This document shows positions 13,701-23,733 of a stretch of 60,000 nucleotides of DNA, in pieces. Position numbers and translations under genes: made by a program. Positions within the stretch are counted from its first letter, which is position 1; every line of letters starts with the position of its first letter. The stretch comes from Adiantum capillus-veneris (lineage: Eukaryota > Streptophyta > Polypodiopsida > Polypodiales > Pteridaceae), in contig CM043970.1 of NCBI GenBank assembly GCA_014529385.2, positions 41,473,279-41,533,278 of the forward strand. The letters are read 5' to 3'. Below the pieces are notes generated by a model. That model had not been told where the DNA came from. It made no database searches and saw only the letters and a list, made by a program, of their open reading frames with translations.

Positions 13701-15560
13701 GTCCAACCTATAAGGCTATATCTTAAAGGTTTTGTTCCAAGGTCCACCACTTGTCCAAGATAACTCTATTGAAACATAGAGAGAAGCAAAGGTCCACCAC
13801 TTGTCCAAGCTAAGGTCCATTGAAACATGGAGAGAAGGATGATCCACCATTTGTCCAAGATAGGCTCCATTGAAACATGAAGAGAAGCAAGTTGCACCAT
13901 GTCTCCAAGATGCTAGGCTCCATCGAAATACCTTAAACCCACGATATTTCATATATGGAGGTTTGCATTCAAGGTCCACCACTTGTCCAAGCTATTATCG
14001 CTAGTAGCATGAGTGGTTTGCTCTCAAGATTCACCACTTTTCCTCTCTATGTCATTATTTTAATAATATATGGGTTTTAAGGTCCACCACTTGTCCAACC
14101 TATAAGGCTACATCTTAAAGGTTATTCTTTCTTAGCACTTGGAGTGACCATGATAGGTTTTACATGGGGGTTTTGTCCCAAGGTCCACCACTTGTCCAAG
14201 CTAACTCTATTGAAACATAGAGAGAAACAAAGGTCCACCACTTGTCCAGGGTAGGCGCCATTGAAACATGGAGAGAAGGATGCTCCACCATTTGTCGAAG
14301 CTAACTCTACTGAAACATGGGGGGTTTACGTTCAAGGTCCGCCACTTGTCTAAGCTATTATCGCTAGTAGCATGATTGGTTTTGTCTCAAGATTCAGCAC
14401 TTTTTCACTCTATGTCATTATATTAAGAATATTTGGGTGTTAAGGTTCACGACTTGTCCAACCTATAAGGCTATTATATCTTAAAGGTTATTATTTCTCA
14501 CCACTTGGAGTGACCATGATAGGTTTTACATGGGGGTTTGGTTCCAAGGTCCACCACTTGTCCAAGCTAACTCTATTGAATCATAGAGAGAAGCAAAGGT
14601 CCACGACTTGTCCAAGCTAGGGTCCATTGAAACACGGAGAGAAGGATGCTCCATCATTTGTCCAAGATAGGCTCCATTGAAACATGAAGAGAAGCAAGCT
14701 GCACTATGTCTCCAAGATGCTAGGCTCCATCGAAATACCTTAAACCCACGATATTTCGTAGATGGGGGGTTTACTTTCAAGGTACACCACTTGTCCAAGC
14801 TATTATCGCTAGTAGCATGAGTGGTTTGGTCTCAAGATTCACCAGTTTTTCACTCTATGTCATTATATTAAGAATATCTGGGTGTTAAGGTCCACCACTT
14901 GTCCAACCTATAAGGCTATATCTTAAAGGTTATTCTTTCTCACCACTTGGAGTGACCATTATAGGTTTTACATGGGGGTTTGGTTCCAAGGTCCATCACT
15001 TGTCCAAGCTAACTCTATTGAAACATAGAGAGAAGCAAAGGTCCACCACTTGTCCAAGCTAGGCTCCATTGAAACATGGAGAGAAGGATGCTCCACCATT
15101 TGTCCAAGATAGGCTCCACTGAAACATGAAGATAAGCAAGCGGCACCATGTCTCCAAGATGCTAGGGTCCATTGAAATACCTTAAACCCACAATATTTCG
15201 TACATGGGGGGTTTACATTCAAGGCCCATCACTTGTCCAAGCTATTATCCTTAGTAGCATGAGTGGTTTGGTCTCAAGATTTACCACTTTTCCACTCTAT
15301 GTCGTTATATGAATAAGGTTTGGGTGTTAAGGTCTACCACTTGTCCAACCTATCAGGCTATATCTTAAATGATATTTTTTCTCAGCACTTGGAATGTGCA
15401 TGATATGTTTTACATTGTGTTTTGTTCCAAGGTCCACCACTTGTCCAAGCTAGATCTATTACATATATATTATACATACAATATTCAACTAGATTCCCTA
15501 CCCATCATGTCTAGTAGCATGGATGCTAAGGTCCACCACTTGTCCAACCTATACTTTCTT
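10713..15560. repeat. Satellite A array, higher-order copies 2 and 3
   Basis: The array continues after copia A. Copy 2 begins near 10790 and copy 3 near 14485. Variants shared by position prove the higher-order period: gaatcatag at 10884 and 14578 (3694 bp apart) and at 2100; ggttacaagctcc at about 12534 and 3751. Unit lengths repeat the same order as in copy 1. Copy 3 breaks off and degenerates from about 15300; isolated boxes remain at 15430 and 15531. No convincing gene is present. Confidence 0.92.
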
Positions 15561-16100
15561 ATGTAAGGGAGATCTCCCTATAAATTCAAAACCTTGCCAC
15601 CTAAATTTAAAATTCAAAATCTTATCGCCTAAATTTAAAATATCCCTCCCAAATTTTAAATATCCCGCCTAAATTTTAAAAGATCCCGCCCAAATTTTAA
15701 AATTCAAACTTTTTTATAAAATTTAAATTTTACCACTTAAATTTAAAATATTCCACGCGAAATTGATTTTAAATTCAAGTTTACCACAAAAAGATATCAT
15801 TATCCCACCTAAATTCAAATATGCAAACCTCAAATCATTATATTGTACATAAATTCAAACAAATTCAAATTAACAAACCTAAACTGATATTAGTTTGCAT
15901 AGATATGAATATATCACACCTAAATTATGTCACCATGTTAGAGAGAGTGGTTAGAGAATTTGAACAAGGTCCACCACTTGTCCAGCCTAGATACCAAGAA
16001 GGATTGACTGTACAAGGTATTGTTTGGAGGTCCTTATAGTCCACTGGTCTCAAGGTCCACCACTTGTGGTAAGGGTCACCAAAAAGTGTATATATTCATC
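15561..16100. other. AT-rich low-complexity stretch with two stray satellite boxes
   Basis: 15580-15850 is a decayed short repeat of the type 'cctaaatttaaaa', with very few G residues. Two isolated copies of the satellite core box occur at about 15966 and 16053 without the surrounding satellite text. No gene seen. Confidence 0.6.
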
Positions 16101-16500
16101 CCAAGAAATACACGTATTTTTGGTCTACATGTCCTAGTTTCAACCATTTATGTCCATTAGGTGTATCACTAAACAACACTACTTTTGTTGAGAAACAGAA
16201 GTTACAATCATATCTACAAATGGATTAGAGGAAAATCAGCTCAGCATACATCCAGAACTCGCTACAAGAATCGACTTTAACAGATCACGCAAGTAAGTCT
16301 TCCATTCAAGTTTACTAGTATTACAATGTGTTAGTTATTTGTGATATTTATGTATGTATATATACTATGTGTGCATATCGTAATTAAGTGTAATTGTGTA
16401 TCTGCATTATGTATGAATATTACAATGAAATAACACAAATATACATAGATAACACAGACGCACACATACATGAGCATGTATTTTGAAGAGAGAGATAGCA
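16101..16500. other. Unannotated AT-rich sequence
   Basis: No coding, repeat or RNA signal recognised between the last stray satellite box and the microsatellite. Confidence 0.4.
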
Positions 16501-16835
16501 AGATACAGAGATAGATAGAGAGAGAGAGAGAGAGACAGAGAGAAATACTTGTTTTCTAGAGAGAGGAGAGAGAGAAAGATAACAGATTTCACTGTGTTTA
16601 TGTATGTGGAAGAGAGGAAGACGATGTATGGGAATATGTGCATGTTTTTTCAAGAGAGAGACAACAAGATAACAGATTTCACTGTGGTTATGTATGTGGA
16701 AGAGATGAAAACGATGTGTGGGAATATGTGCATGTATTTTCAAGAGAGAGACAACAAGATAACAGATTTCATTGTGGTTATGTATGTGGAAGAGAGGAAG
16801 ACGATGTGTGGGAATATGTGTATGTGTGTGGGAAT
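16501..16835. repeat. (GA)n microsatellite and 90-bp tandem repeat
   Basis: A GA-rich tract at about 16508-16545 leads into three copies of a 90-bp unit; the landmark 'aacagatttc' is at 16581, 16671 and 16761. As 90 is a multiple of three, one frame stays open across the repeat (about 30 residues per unit), but composition and context give no reason to call a gene. Further GA-rich runs follow to about 16950. Confidence 0.8.
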
Positions 16836-16950
16836 CCTTTTAAACTATGTATCTCTGTCTTTTGACGAGAGAGTGTGTGTGCAAGAAAGAGTTACAGAGA
16901 ACCATCTTCTGTATATGGAGAAAGATAGAGAGTGAGAGAGAGAGAGAAAT

Positions 16951-18180
16951 ACCTGTTTTTTCTCTACTCGTGAGGTGTGCAATGTCTCCTGAGAAGAAGC
17001 TATGCCCGATCCTGCCCTTCTGGAAAGCGTTGCGTACGATGCTGTTTCTTTATCTTATGCGGGAACTGTCAATCCTGTGCGCTCCACCTGTGCGTTGTGT
17101 ACGATGCCTGGTTTGCTCCTCTACGCGCGCGTATACTCCAACTGTGTGCGATCCATGTGCGCTTTCTGTGTGTTTGCTGCTCGCCTGCTTTCTTGTGTGC
17201 GTTGCTCGTGCGCTCTCTCTGTGTCTAATCTTGATAGGGTTTATTAGAATGCCACGTATGCTACAAGTCTATGTTTTATCATAGGATTAATAAAAAACAA
17301 AAGCAGTATAAAACATTAACCAATTCACACGGCCAAAATTAAAGAAATCATGGTTGAAAATATGCAAACATGTGTATCTCTATACTAGGAATTCACTTTT
17401 TTTTTAAAAAATCTATGGGCGCTGCCCCGGACCCCGTCCGGAACAATATCCCAAAATCAGCCTCCCAAGCCCCGCTATCGAGAGCGCTATATTCCACATC
17501 CCCATCAAGAGCTACCCCCAAACCTCACGTGGAAACGCTACCTCGTCAGATGCACCCCATTGTGGCATTGCCCTAAGACCCCGCATCTGGAGTGCTAAAT
17601 GGGAACATTCTTCATTAGTGAAATTTTGACATAAATTATATTTAGCATATACTTAAATATAATACAAATATTAACATATTAACTGTACTACTAATTTACT
17701 ATAGCAGTTCTAGATTATGTCCCATACTATATTTAAGGTGCCAAAGGTTTGGCCTTATGGTCTTAGATTTAGCCAAGTGGTCAACACATATAGGACCAAG
17801 TGCACACTATGCCACAAAACTTGGCCACCACTTCACTTGCCAAAGTTTAGGCCACATGGTCAATCCTAAGTTTCTAATGTTCTTATTATGTCATAAGAGA
17901 CAACACTTCTTTTTTGTCACCTTTTGCCTCGTGGAAAACCTAGGCTTGTTTTCACATACTCAGGCACTTCAAGCCATAATAAATTTTCATTACTCTTCGG
18001 CAACCCTTTTGTTCAAGTCTTTGAAAAAACGTTGTTTAAGGCCACCCTAAACCATTTTCATTTAGGGGTGTCTAAAACTAGCTTTTTGGCAATTCGAGAA
18101 GAAAATGGTCAAAATTTATACTTAGTTTTAACCACTTGACCAATTCAAATATTGGAAAGCAAGGTCTTGTAATACTTTTC
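16951..18180. other. Intergenic sequence without recognised genes
   Basis: 16975-17290 is GC- and TG-rich with short overlapping open frames full of Cys and Arg, typical of composition rather than coding. 17410-17590 is a C-rich block. 17600-18180 is AT-rich unique sequence containing repeated words of the type 'ggccac' and 'ccaag'. I see no gene, RNA or element boundary here. Confidence 0.45.
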
Positions 18181-19990
18181 TTTGGACATCACACATTAAA
18201 ACTAGGTCCCTCACTTGTCCAAGCTATGCTCTAATACAATAAAGGGCTTTTGGTTTCAAGATGCACCAGTTTCACAAACTTGACTCCATTAAAGAAGCTA
18301 GCTCTACTAAGACATTTAATAGCAAGGTCCTGTAGCAGTTCACATTGAACATTTTCCATGACAGCTAGGTCCACCACTTATCTAAGCTATGCTCTAATAG
18401 AGTAAGGGGGTTTTGGTTTCAAGATCCACCACTTGTCCAAACTTGATTTGGGAAGCAATGTCCTATAATAGTTTTCTTTGGACATTCACCATTACAACTA
18501 AGTCCACCACTTCTCCAAGCAATGTTCTAATACACTAAGGAGGTTTTGGTTTCAAGGAGAACCACTTGTACTAATTTGTTTTTGGAAGTAAGGTCTTTAC
18601 ATAGTTCACCTTGGACCTTGGACATTGGATACTACAACTAAGCCCACAACTTGTCCAAGCTATCCTCTATATATAGCCAAAGGGTTTGGGTTTCAAGATT
18701 CACCACTTTTCCAACCTTTCTTCCATTAAAGAAAGGAGGGGCATTATAACTAGGTCCACCACTTGTCCAAGATATGCTCTGATATAGAAAGGGGATTTTC
18801 GTTTCAAGGTCCACCACGTGTTCAACCTTGCAAGACTCAAGGGATACTTGGACATTGGAAAGCATAGTCCTATAGTAGTTGATAGGTGGCAGTGGGTATT
18901 ACAACTAGGTCCAACCTATGCTCTAATATAGCAAAGAGGCTTTGGTTTCAAGGTCCACCACTTGTCCAACCTTGCTTCCATTAAAGAAATGAGGGGCTAC
19001 GTATACATTGGCAAGCAAGGTGGCAAGGTCCTAAGGTATTTCACCTTGGATATTGGGCATTATAACTAGGTCCACCACTTGTCCAAGATATGCTCTGATA
19101 TAGAAAGGGGATTTTCGTTTCAAGTTCCACCACGTGTTCAACCTTGCAAAACTCAAGGGATACTTGGACATTGGAAAGCATAGTCCTATAGTAGTTGATA
19201 TGTGGTAGTGGGTATTACAACTAGGTCCAACCTATGCTCTCATATAGCAAACAGGCTTTGGTTTCAAGGTCCACCACTTGTCCAACCTTTCTTCCATTAA
19301 AGAAATGAGGGGCTACGTAAACATTGGCAAGCAAGGTAGCAAGGTCCTAAGGTATTTCACCTTAGATATTGGGCATTATAACTAGGTCCACCACTTGTCC
19401 AAGCTATGCTCTGATATAGGGGATTTTGTTTCAAGGTCCACCTGCACGTGTTCAACTTTGAAAGACTCAAGGGATACTTGGACATTGGAAAGCATAGTCC
19501 TATAGTAGTTGATAGGTGGCAGTGGGTATTACAACTAGGTCCAACCTATGCTCTAATATAGCAAAGAGGCTTTGGTTTCAAGGTCCACCACTTGTCCAAC
19601 CTTGCTTCCATTAAAGACATGAGGGGCTACGTAAACATTGGCAAGCAAGGTAGCAAGGTCCTAAGGTATTTCACCTTAGATATTGGGCATTATAACTAGG
19701 TCCACCACTTGTCCAAGCTATGCTCTCATATAGAAAGGGGATTTTTGTTTCAAGGTCCACCATGTGTTCAACCTTGCAAAAATCAAGGGATACTTGGACA
19801 TTGGAAAGCATAGTCCTATAGTAGTTGATAGGTGGCAGTGGGTATTACAACTAGGTCCACCACTTGTCCAACCTATGCTCTAATATAGCAAGGATGCTTT
19901 GGTTTCAAGATCCACCATAATTTCCAACCTTGCTTCCATTAATATAGCAAGGAGGATTTGGTCTCAAGGTTCACCACTTGTCCAACCTAT
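18181..19990. repeat. Satellite B array, 316-bp period
   Basis: Four well-preserved tandem units: the landmark 'atgctct(g/c)atatag' lies near 18774, 19090, 19406 and 19722, a regular 316-bp period. The first 500 bp is a more diverged leader. Each unit contains several copies of the same core box as satellite A (GGTCCACCACTTGTCCAA), but the rest of the unit (for example 'gatatagaaaggggatttt' and 'cttggacattggaaagcat') has no counterpart in satellite A. The array ends about 90 bp before the DUF7869-like gene. Confidence 0.9.
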
Positions 19991-20083
19991 GCAAACCTTT
20001 TTCATGTTGTAGCATGATTTTTTGTTTGAAGAGTATTTTTCTATAACTATGGATTTAACAATGTAATCTTTTTCACTTACAGG

Positions 20084-20504
20084 ATGGACTTCGAATCTGG
20101 GGAGAAAGTACATATGATACTTGACAATGAAATTGTTGGTATTGGTTGTGTGTGTAGAACAGATCCAGATTCCACTTGTGGTGGTATAAAGATAGGGCAA
20201 GGAAATGTCTCCATACTAGTGGAGGAATGCTTGAAGGATGTGGTCCTACCTTTTCCTACAATGGATACTTCATCTCTCCAAGGCTCATTATGGAGTGTTG
20301 TTCGATGGTCAAAGCTTCTTTTGCAATCTTTTGTATTAAGTGGGAACTTAATTGATCCATAGGAAAGCTACAATGGTGATGAAGAACATGATCATTCTGA
20401 TCCTCTAGTTACAGATGCAATACCTATGACAAGCTTAGAATTTGAAGCAGTGATTCGAGAGTCTTGGAGAAATCAGACGGTCCTTTTAAAAGATGACACA
20501 ATGA
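20084..20504 (+). pseudogene. DUF7869-like gene, N-terminal part (left of copia B)
   Basis: This is the 5' part of a large gene interrupted at 20504 by copia B. The frame opens at the ATG at 20084, directly after a T-rich stretch ending 'cacttacag', which looks like a 3' splice site, so an upstream exon may exist and this ATG may be internal. An in-frame TAG at 20360-20362 breaks it, after which the same frame stays open to the insertion point. The first ~90 residues contain a 'VGIGCV...GGIKIGQGNVSI...LPFPT...WSVVRWSK' pattern resembling the DUF8039-type module seen in plant transposon-associated proteins; this is family recall, not a search. It continues at 25800: 421 nt here plus 2804 nt there is 3225 nt, an exact multiple of three. 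Confidence 0.75.
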
Positions 20505-20826
20505 TGTTGAGATGTCGAGCTCTACACCTTGAGCTGGCATCCACTACGGGTCTTGGCCGCTTACGGCATTTACTCACTGGCGCGTTAGGTGACCGACACG
20601 GAGGATCTCTGCCAGTGATTCTATAGCTGGACTACACTTATAGTGCCAGCCTAGTACGCTTCTAGCGAGTTCACACTTAGTGACCGCATGTACATATGTG
20701 CTACTTTTCAGCTTTAGCACTTAGTCATTTTGTACTCTCTTTTCTGTGAAGAAGAAGAAGAAGCTTTCCATCTTTGTGTGCTTTGTGCTTGTCTTGTGTA
20801 GCTCTCTTGCATCCTCATTCTTTACA
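20505..20826 (+). repeat. 5' LTR of copia B
   Basis: 322 bp, TGTTGAGATG...CTTTACA. It carries a GAA-rich stretch near its end (20750-20765). Differences from the 3' LTR are T versus C at three sites (in 'cacctTgagc', 'ctctgCcag' and 'ctaTagc'). The gag mRNA would start inside it. Confidence 0.96.
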
Positions 20827-20839
20827 TGGTATCAGAGCC
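20827..20839 (+). promoter_or_regulatory. Primer-binding site of copia B
   Basis: TGGTATCAGAGCC starts immediately after the LTR and matches the usual plant copia site complementary to the 3' end of initiator Met-tRNA. Confidence 0.93.
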
Positions 20840-20904
20840 TGGTGCAGGCAAGAGAGGCTAAGAGAGCAAGAGCATCACAATCCCTTCGTTCGCAATCCAC
20901 GACC

Positions 20905-21058
20905 AGATTTACTGTACAAGTACAGTGGTTGTATGTACGCTTGATTGTGGACACTCGTTTTTCGCACAAGTTTCTGAACAGGTCTCCAAAGTGCAGTTTA
21001 CAGAGATTTACTGTACAAGTACAGTGGTTGTATGTACGCTTGATTGTGGACACTCGTT
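20905..21058 (+). repeat. Direct 55-bp repeat with palindromes in the copia B leader
   Basis: Two near-identical 55-bp segments (20905-20959 and 21004-21058, offset 99 bp) lie between primer site and gag. Each contains the perfect palindrome ACTGTAC-AA-GTACAGT (20911-20926 and 21010-21025). In the RNA this could serve as paired stem-loops for dimerisation or packaging, but that is inference. Confidence 0.85.
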
Positions 21059-21150
21059 GAGTGTAGAAAGCGTTACAGGAACCACGATAGCAGGTTCAGC
21101 AGATTTGCAGGTTTTTGCAGATTGCAGCTATTTTGTCTTAGTGCTTCAAG

Positions 21151-23733
21151 ATGTCTGACGGTTTCAGTCAGATTGTTACTGAGAAGCTTGAGAAAAATAA
21201 CTACCCTGCATGGAAGTTCAGAATAACAAATTTCCTAAAAGGAAAAGGTTATTGGGACTATGTAGAAGGAGACAATGAAAAGGAACCAGAGATTCCCGAG
21301 GCAAATGCTACAGCAGAACAAAGGAAAGCTTTGAGGGACTGGCAACAAGGCCAGAGCAAAGTGATGTATTGGCTTTCTATGAGCATCACAGATGGCATGA
21401 TGGGCTATCTACAGGATGCTGAAACCCCCGCCATTGCATGGAAAAACTTAGGCAGAGTGTTCGAGGTGAACACCAAGGCCAGGAAGCTTCAACTAAAGTC
21501 GGAGCTAAATCAGGTTAAGAGGAACAACCTCTCCATCAATGATTATGCTTTGAAGATCAAGAGTATCATTGAGGCTCTTGGATCTATTAAAGTCTCAGTG
21601 GAAGACGATGACATTGTCCGTGCATGCTTGGATGGTCTAGGAGATGAGTATGTACATTTTAGGTCTTCCATGAATACAAGAGACGACATCCCCGTGTTCC
21701 AAGATTTGATTTCTATGCTTATTCTTGAGGAGAAGAACCTTGACACATCTTCTTCTCATGGCAGAAATAATTCTGAACAGGCCTTCTATTCTAACTCCAA
21801 CAGAGGTAGAGGTAGAGGTCGTGGTCGAGGCCCAAGGGGTTGCAGGGGCCAATTTCTGGAAGGTCAATCAAATCAAAACAATACAGGTGGCAGGGGAAAC
21901 CAGTCTCAAGGCAGGGGGAGTCAAAGAGGTCGTGGTGCAGGATCAAGCAGGCAGCAACATACTCCAGATAGTACAGAATGTTGGACTTGTGGTGAAAGAG
22001 GTCACATGTCACGTGACTGTCCAAAGGGAAAAGCAAGTAGAAAGAGAGAACAGGGCAACTATGCATCTACTAGCAGAGATGCAGATGACAGCAAAAACGA
22101 GCGCATGTTTGTTATGCAACATGTAATGAATACAATGACTGCAGAGAATTCCACCCAATATGATGTTTGGTATGTGGATTCAGGTGCCTCTAATCACATG
22201 ACGTCTCGTGGAGAGTGGTTTAGAGATATGCGCAAACCAGATGTGTCAGGCTATGTGCAGACAGGAGATGACACAGCTCACCCCATTGCTCATGTAGGGG
22301 ACATACCTCTAAATACGAAGAGTGGGAAATCAAAGTACTTAGCAGATGTACTTCATGTCCCAAACATTACAAAGAATCTTGTTTCTGTTGGACAAATGGT
22401 TGAGCAGGGTTTGCAGGTTCGCTTCAATCCAAATGGCTGTTATGTAGAAGATTTCCAGAATGGCTGTAAGCTGATCACAGAGGGCAAATGTGTGGGCAGA
22501 ATGTTTACGCTGAATGTAGACATGCCTGAGGTAAAATCTGCATTATTTGTACAGGGCACAGGTGTTGTGGCTGATGTTGACATTTGGCACAAACGCATTG
22601 GCCATGTCAATGAGCAGAGATTGCGCAGCATGCAATCAAAACAGATTGTAAAAGGTTTGCCCAAATTCAAGGTGGATGGTATGCATAAAGTGTGTGCAGC
22701 ATGCGAGTTTGGAAAACAGTCAAAGGGCTCATTTCCACATGAGCGCAATGTATGTAAAAAGCCACTTGAGATGGTGCACACAAATGTTTGGGGTCCAACC
22801 GATACTGCAAGTATACATGGTTGCAGGTATTATGTCTCTTTCATTGATAACCATACAAGGAAAGAATGGGTCTACTTCATGCGTAACAAAAGTGAAGTGT
22901 TTGGTCACTTTCAAGACTTCAAAGTCATGATTGAGAAGGAGACAGATATGCAAATCAAGACATTGAGGTCAGATGGAGGGGGAGAGTACTTCTCCAATGA
23001 TTTTTCAGATTTTCTGCGAATGCATGGTATACACAGGCAGTTTACATGCAGATATACTCCACAGCAGAATGGGGTCGCAGAAAGGAAAAACAGGCACATT
23101 GCAGAGGTTGCACGTGCATTGATGAATGAGAAGAACATGCCTCATCATTTCTGGGCTAAAGCTGTAAATACAGCTGTGTACATTATGAACAGGACACCTA
23201 CAGCTGCGGTGCATGATGTAACACCTGAGGAAAAGTTTACAAGTACAAAGCCTGATTTGGCACACTTGAAAGTGTTTGGCTGCATAGCTTACGTGCATGT
23301 ACCAGATGAGTTGCGTAGGAAATTGGATCCTAAAGCAGAGAAATGTATTCTTGTGGGATATTCCCTTGAACAAAAGGGGTACAGGTGCTACAATCCTACT
23401 ACACGAGAATTACGAGTGAGCAGAGATGTAGTCTTTGATGAGATGAGCAGCTGGTACAGTAATGCACATGGCACTATTGGGGCTGATGTAAAAGATGATG
23501 TGGTTGTACCAAAAGTGAGGCCACAGTCACAGGTTTTGAGTGGACCACAAGAGTCCTCTTCTCGTGGCTCTGTTGAGAAACCATGGAATGGTAGACTACG
23601 TACGCAGGTTACTCCACCAACAGGTACAGGGAATGTATCACGAAAAGGAAAGGAAAATGTTGATGAACCTCCCTTTATGGTTGATGCATCATCAGGTTTT
23701 TCACATGTAGACATGGATTCAGATGGTTCTTAA
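21151..23733 (+). CDS. Copia B Gag-protease-integrase polyprotein
   Basis: 860 residues from the ATG at 21151 (MSDGFSQIV). Gag comes first and includes a UBN2-type region and an Arg/Gly-rich stretch (about residues 215-270). The zinc knuckle CWTCGERGHMSRDC starts near residue 277. The aspartic protease site DSGA is at residue 343. The integrase has a His/Cys zinc motif (HKRIGH ... CAACEFGKQ, residues ~475-530) and a catalytic core. The core's first acidic residue, normally HTD, reads HTN (Asn545), while Asp608 and Glu644 are present with the usual 35-residue spacing. Loss of that Asp should abolish integrase activity. The frame stops at TAA (23731-23733), followed by CAA, between integrase and RT. 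The RT half continues downstream in the same frame. Confidence 0.93.
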   Translation: MSDGFSQIVTEKLEKNNYPAWKFRITNFLKGKGYWDYVEGDNEKEPEIPEANATAEQRKALRDWQQGQSKVMYWLSMSITDGMMGYLQDAETPAIAWKNLGRVFEVNTKARKLQLKSELNQVKRNNLSINDYALKIKSIIEALGSIKVSVEDDDIVRACLDGLGDEYVHFRSSMNTRDDIPVFQDLISMLILEEKNLDTSSSHGRNNSEQAFYSNSNRGRGRGRGRGPRGCRGQFLEGQSNQNNTGGRGNQSQGRGSQRGRGAGSSRQQHTPDSTECWTCGERGHMSRDCPKGKASRKREQGNYASTSRDADDSKNERMFVMQHVMNTMTAENSTQYDVWYVDSGASNHMTSRGEWFRDMRKPDVSGYVQTGDDTAHPIAHVGDIPLNTKSGKSKYLADVLHVPNITKNLVSVGQMVEQGLQVRFNPNGCYVEDFQNGCKLITEGKCVGRMFTLNVDMPEVKSALFVQGTGVVADVDIWHKRIGHVNEQRLRSMQSKQIVKGLPKFKVDGMHKVCAACEFGKQSKGSFPHERNVCKKPLEMVHTNVWGPTDTASIHGCRYYVSFIDNHTRKEWVYFMRNKSEVFGHFQDFKVMIEKETDMQIKTLRSDGGGEYFSNDFSDFLRMHGIHRQFTCRYTPQQNGVAERKNRHIAEVARALMNEKNMPHHFWAKAVNTAVYIMNRTPTAAVHDVTPEEKFTSTKPDLAHLKVFGCIAYVHVPDELRRKLDPKAEKCILVGYSLEQKGYRCYNPTTRELRVSRDVVFDEMSSWYSNAHGTIGADVKDDVVVPKVRPQSQVLSGPQESSSRGSVEKPWNGRLRTQVTPPTGTGNVSRKGKENVDEPPFMVDASSGFSHVDMDSDGS

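Noticed and set aside
2018-15222. Repeated ~90-codon open frames on the minus strand of satellite A (about ten near-identical copies)
   Set aside because: They begin at TTG, not ATG, follow the tandem unit exactly and have no domain; they are by-products of a satellite unit that happens to lack stops in that phase.
16549-16935. A 128-codon open frame over the 90-bp tandem repeat
   Set aside because: It does not start at a convincing ATG context and only reflects a repeat whose length is a multiple of three.
16975-17284. Cys-rich small secreted protein
   Set aside because: Three overlapping frames are all open and Cys/Arg-rich because of TG/GC composition; no signal peptide plus ordered Cys pattern is preserved.
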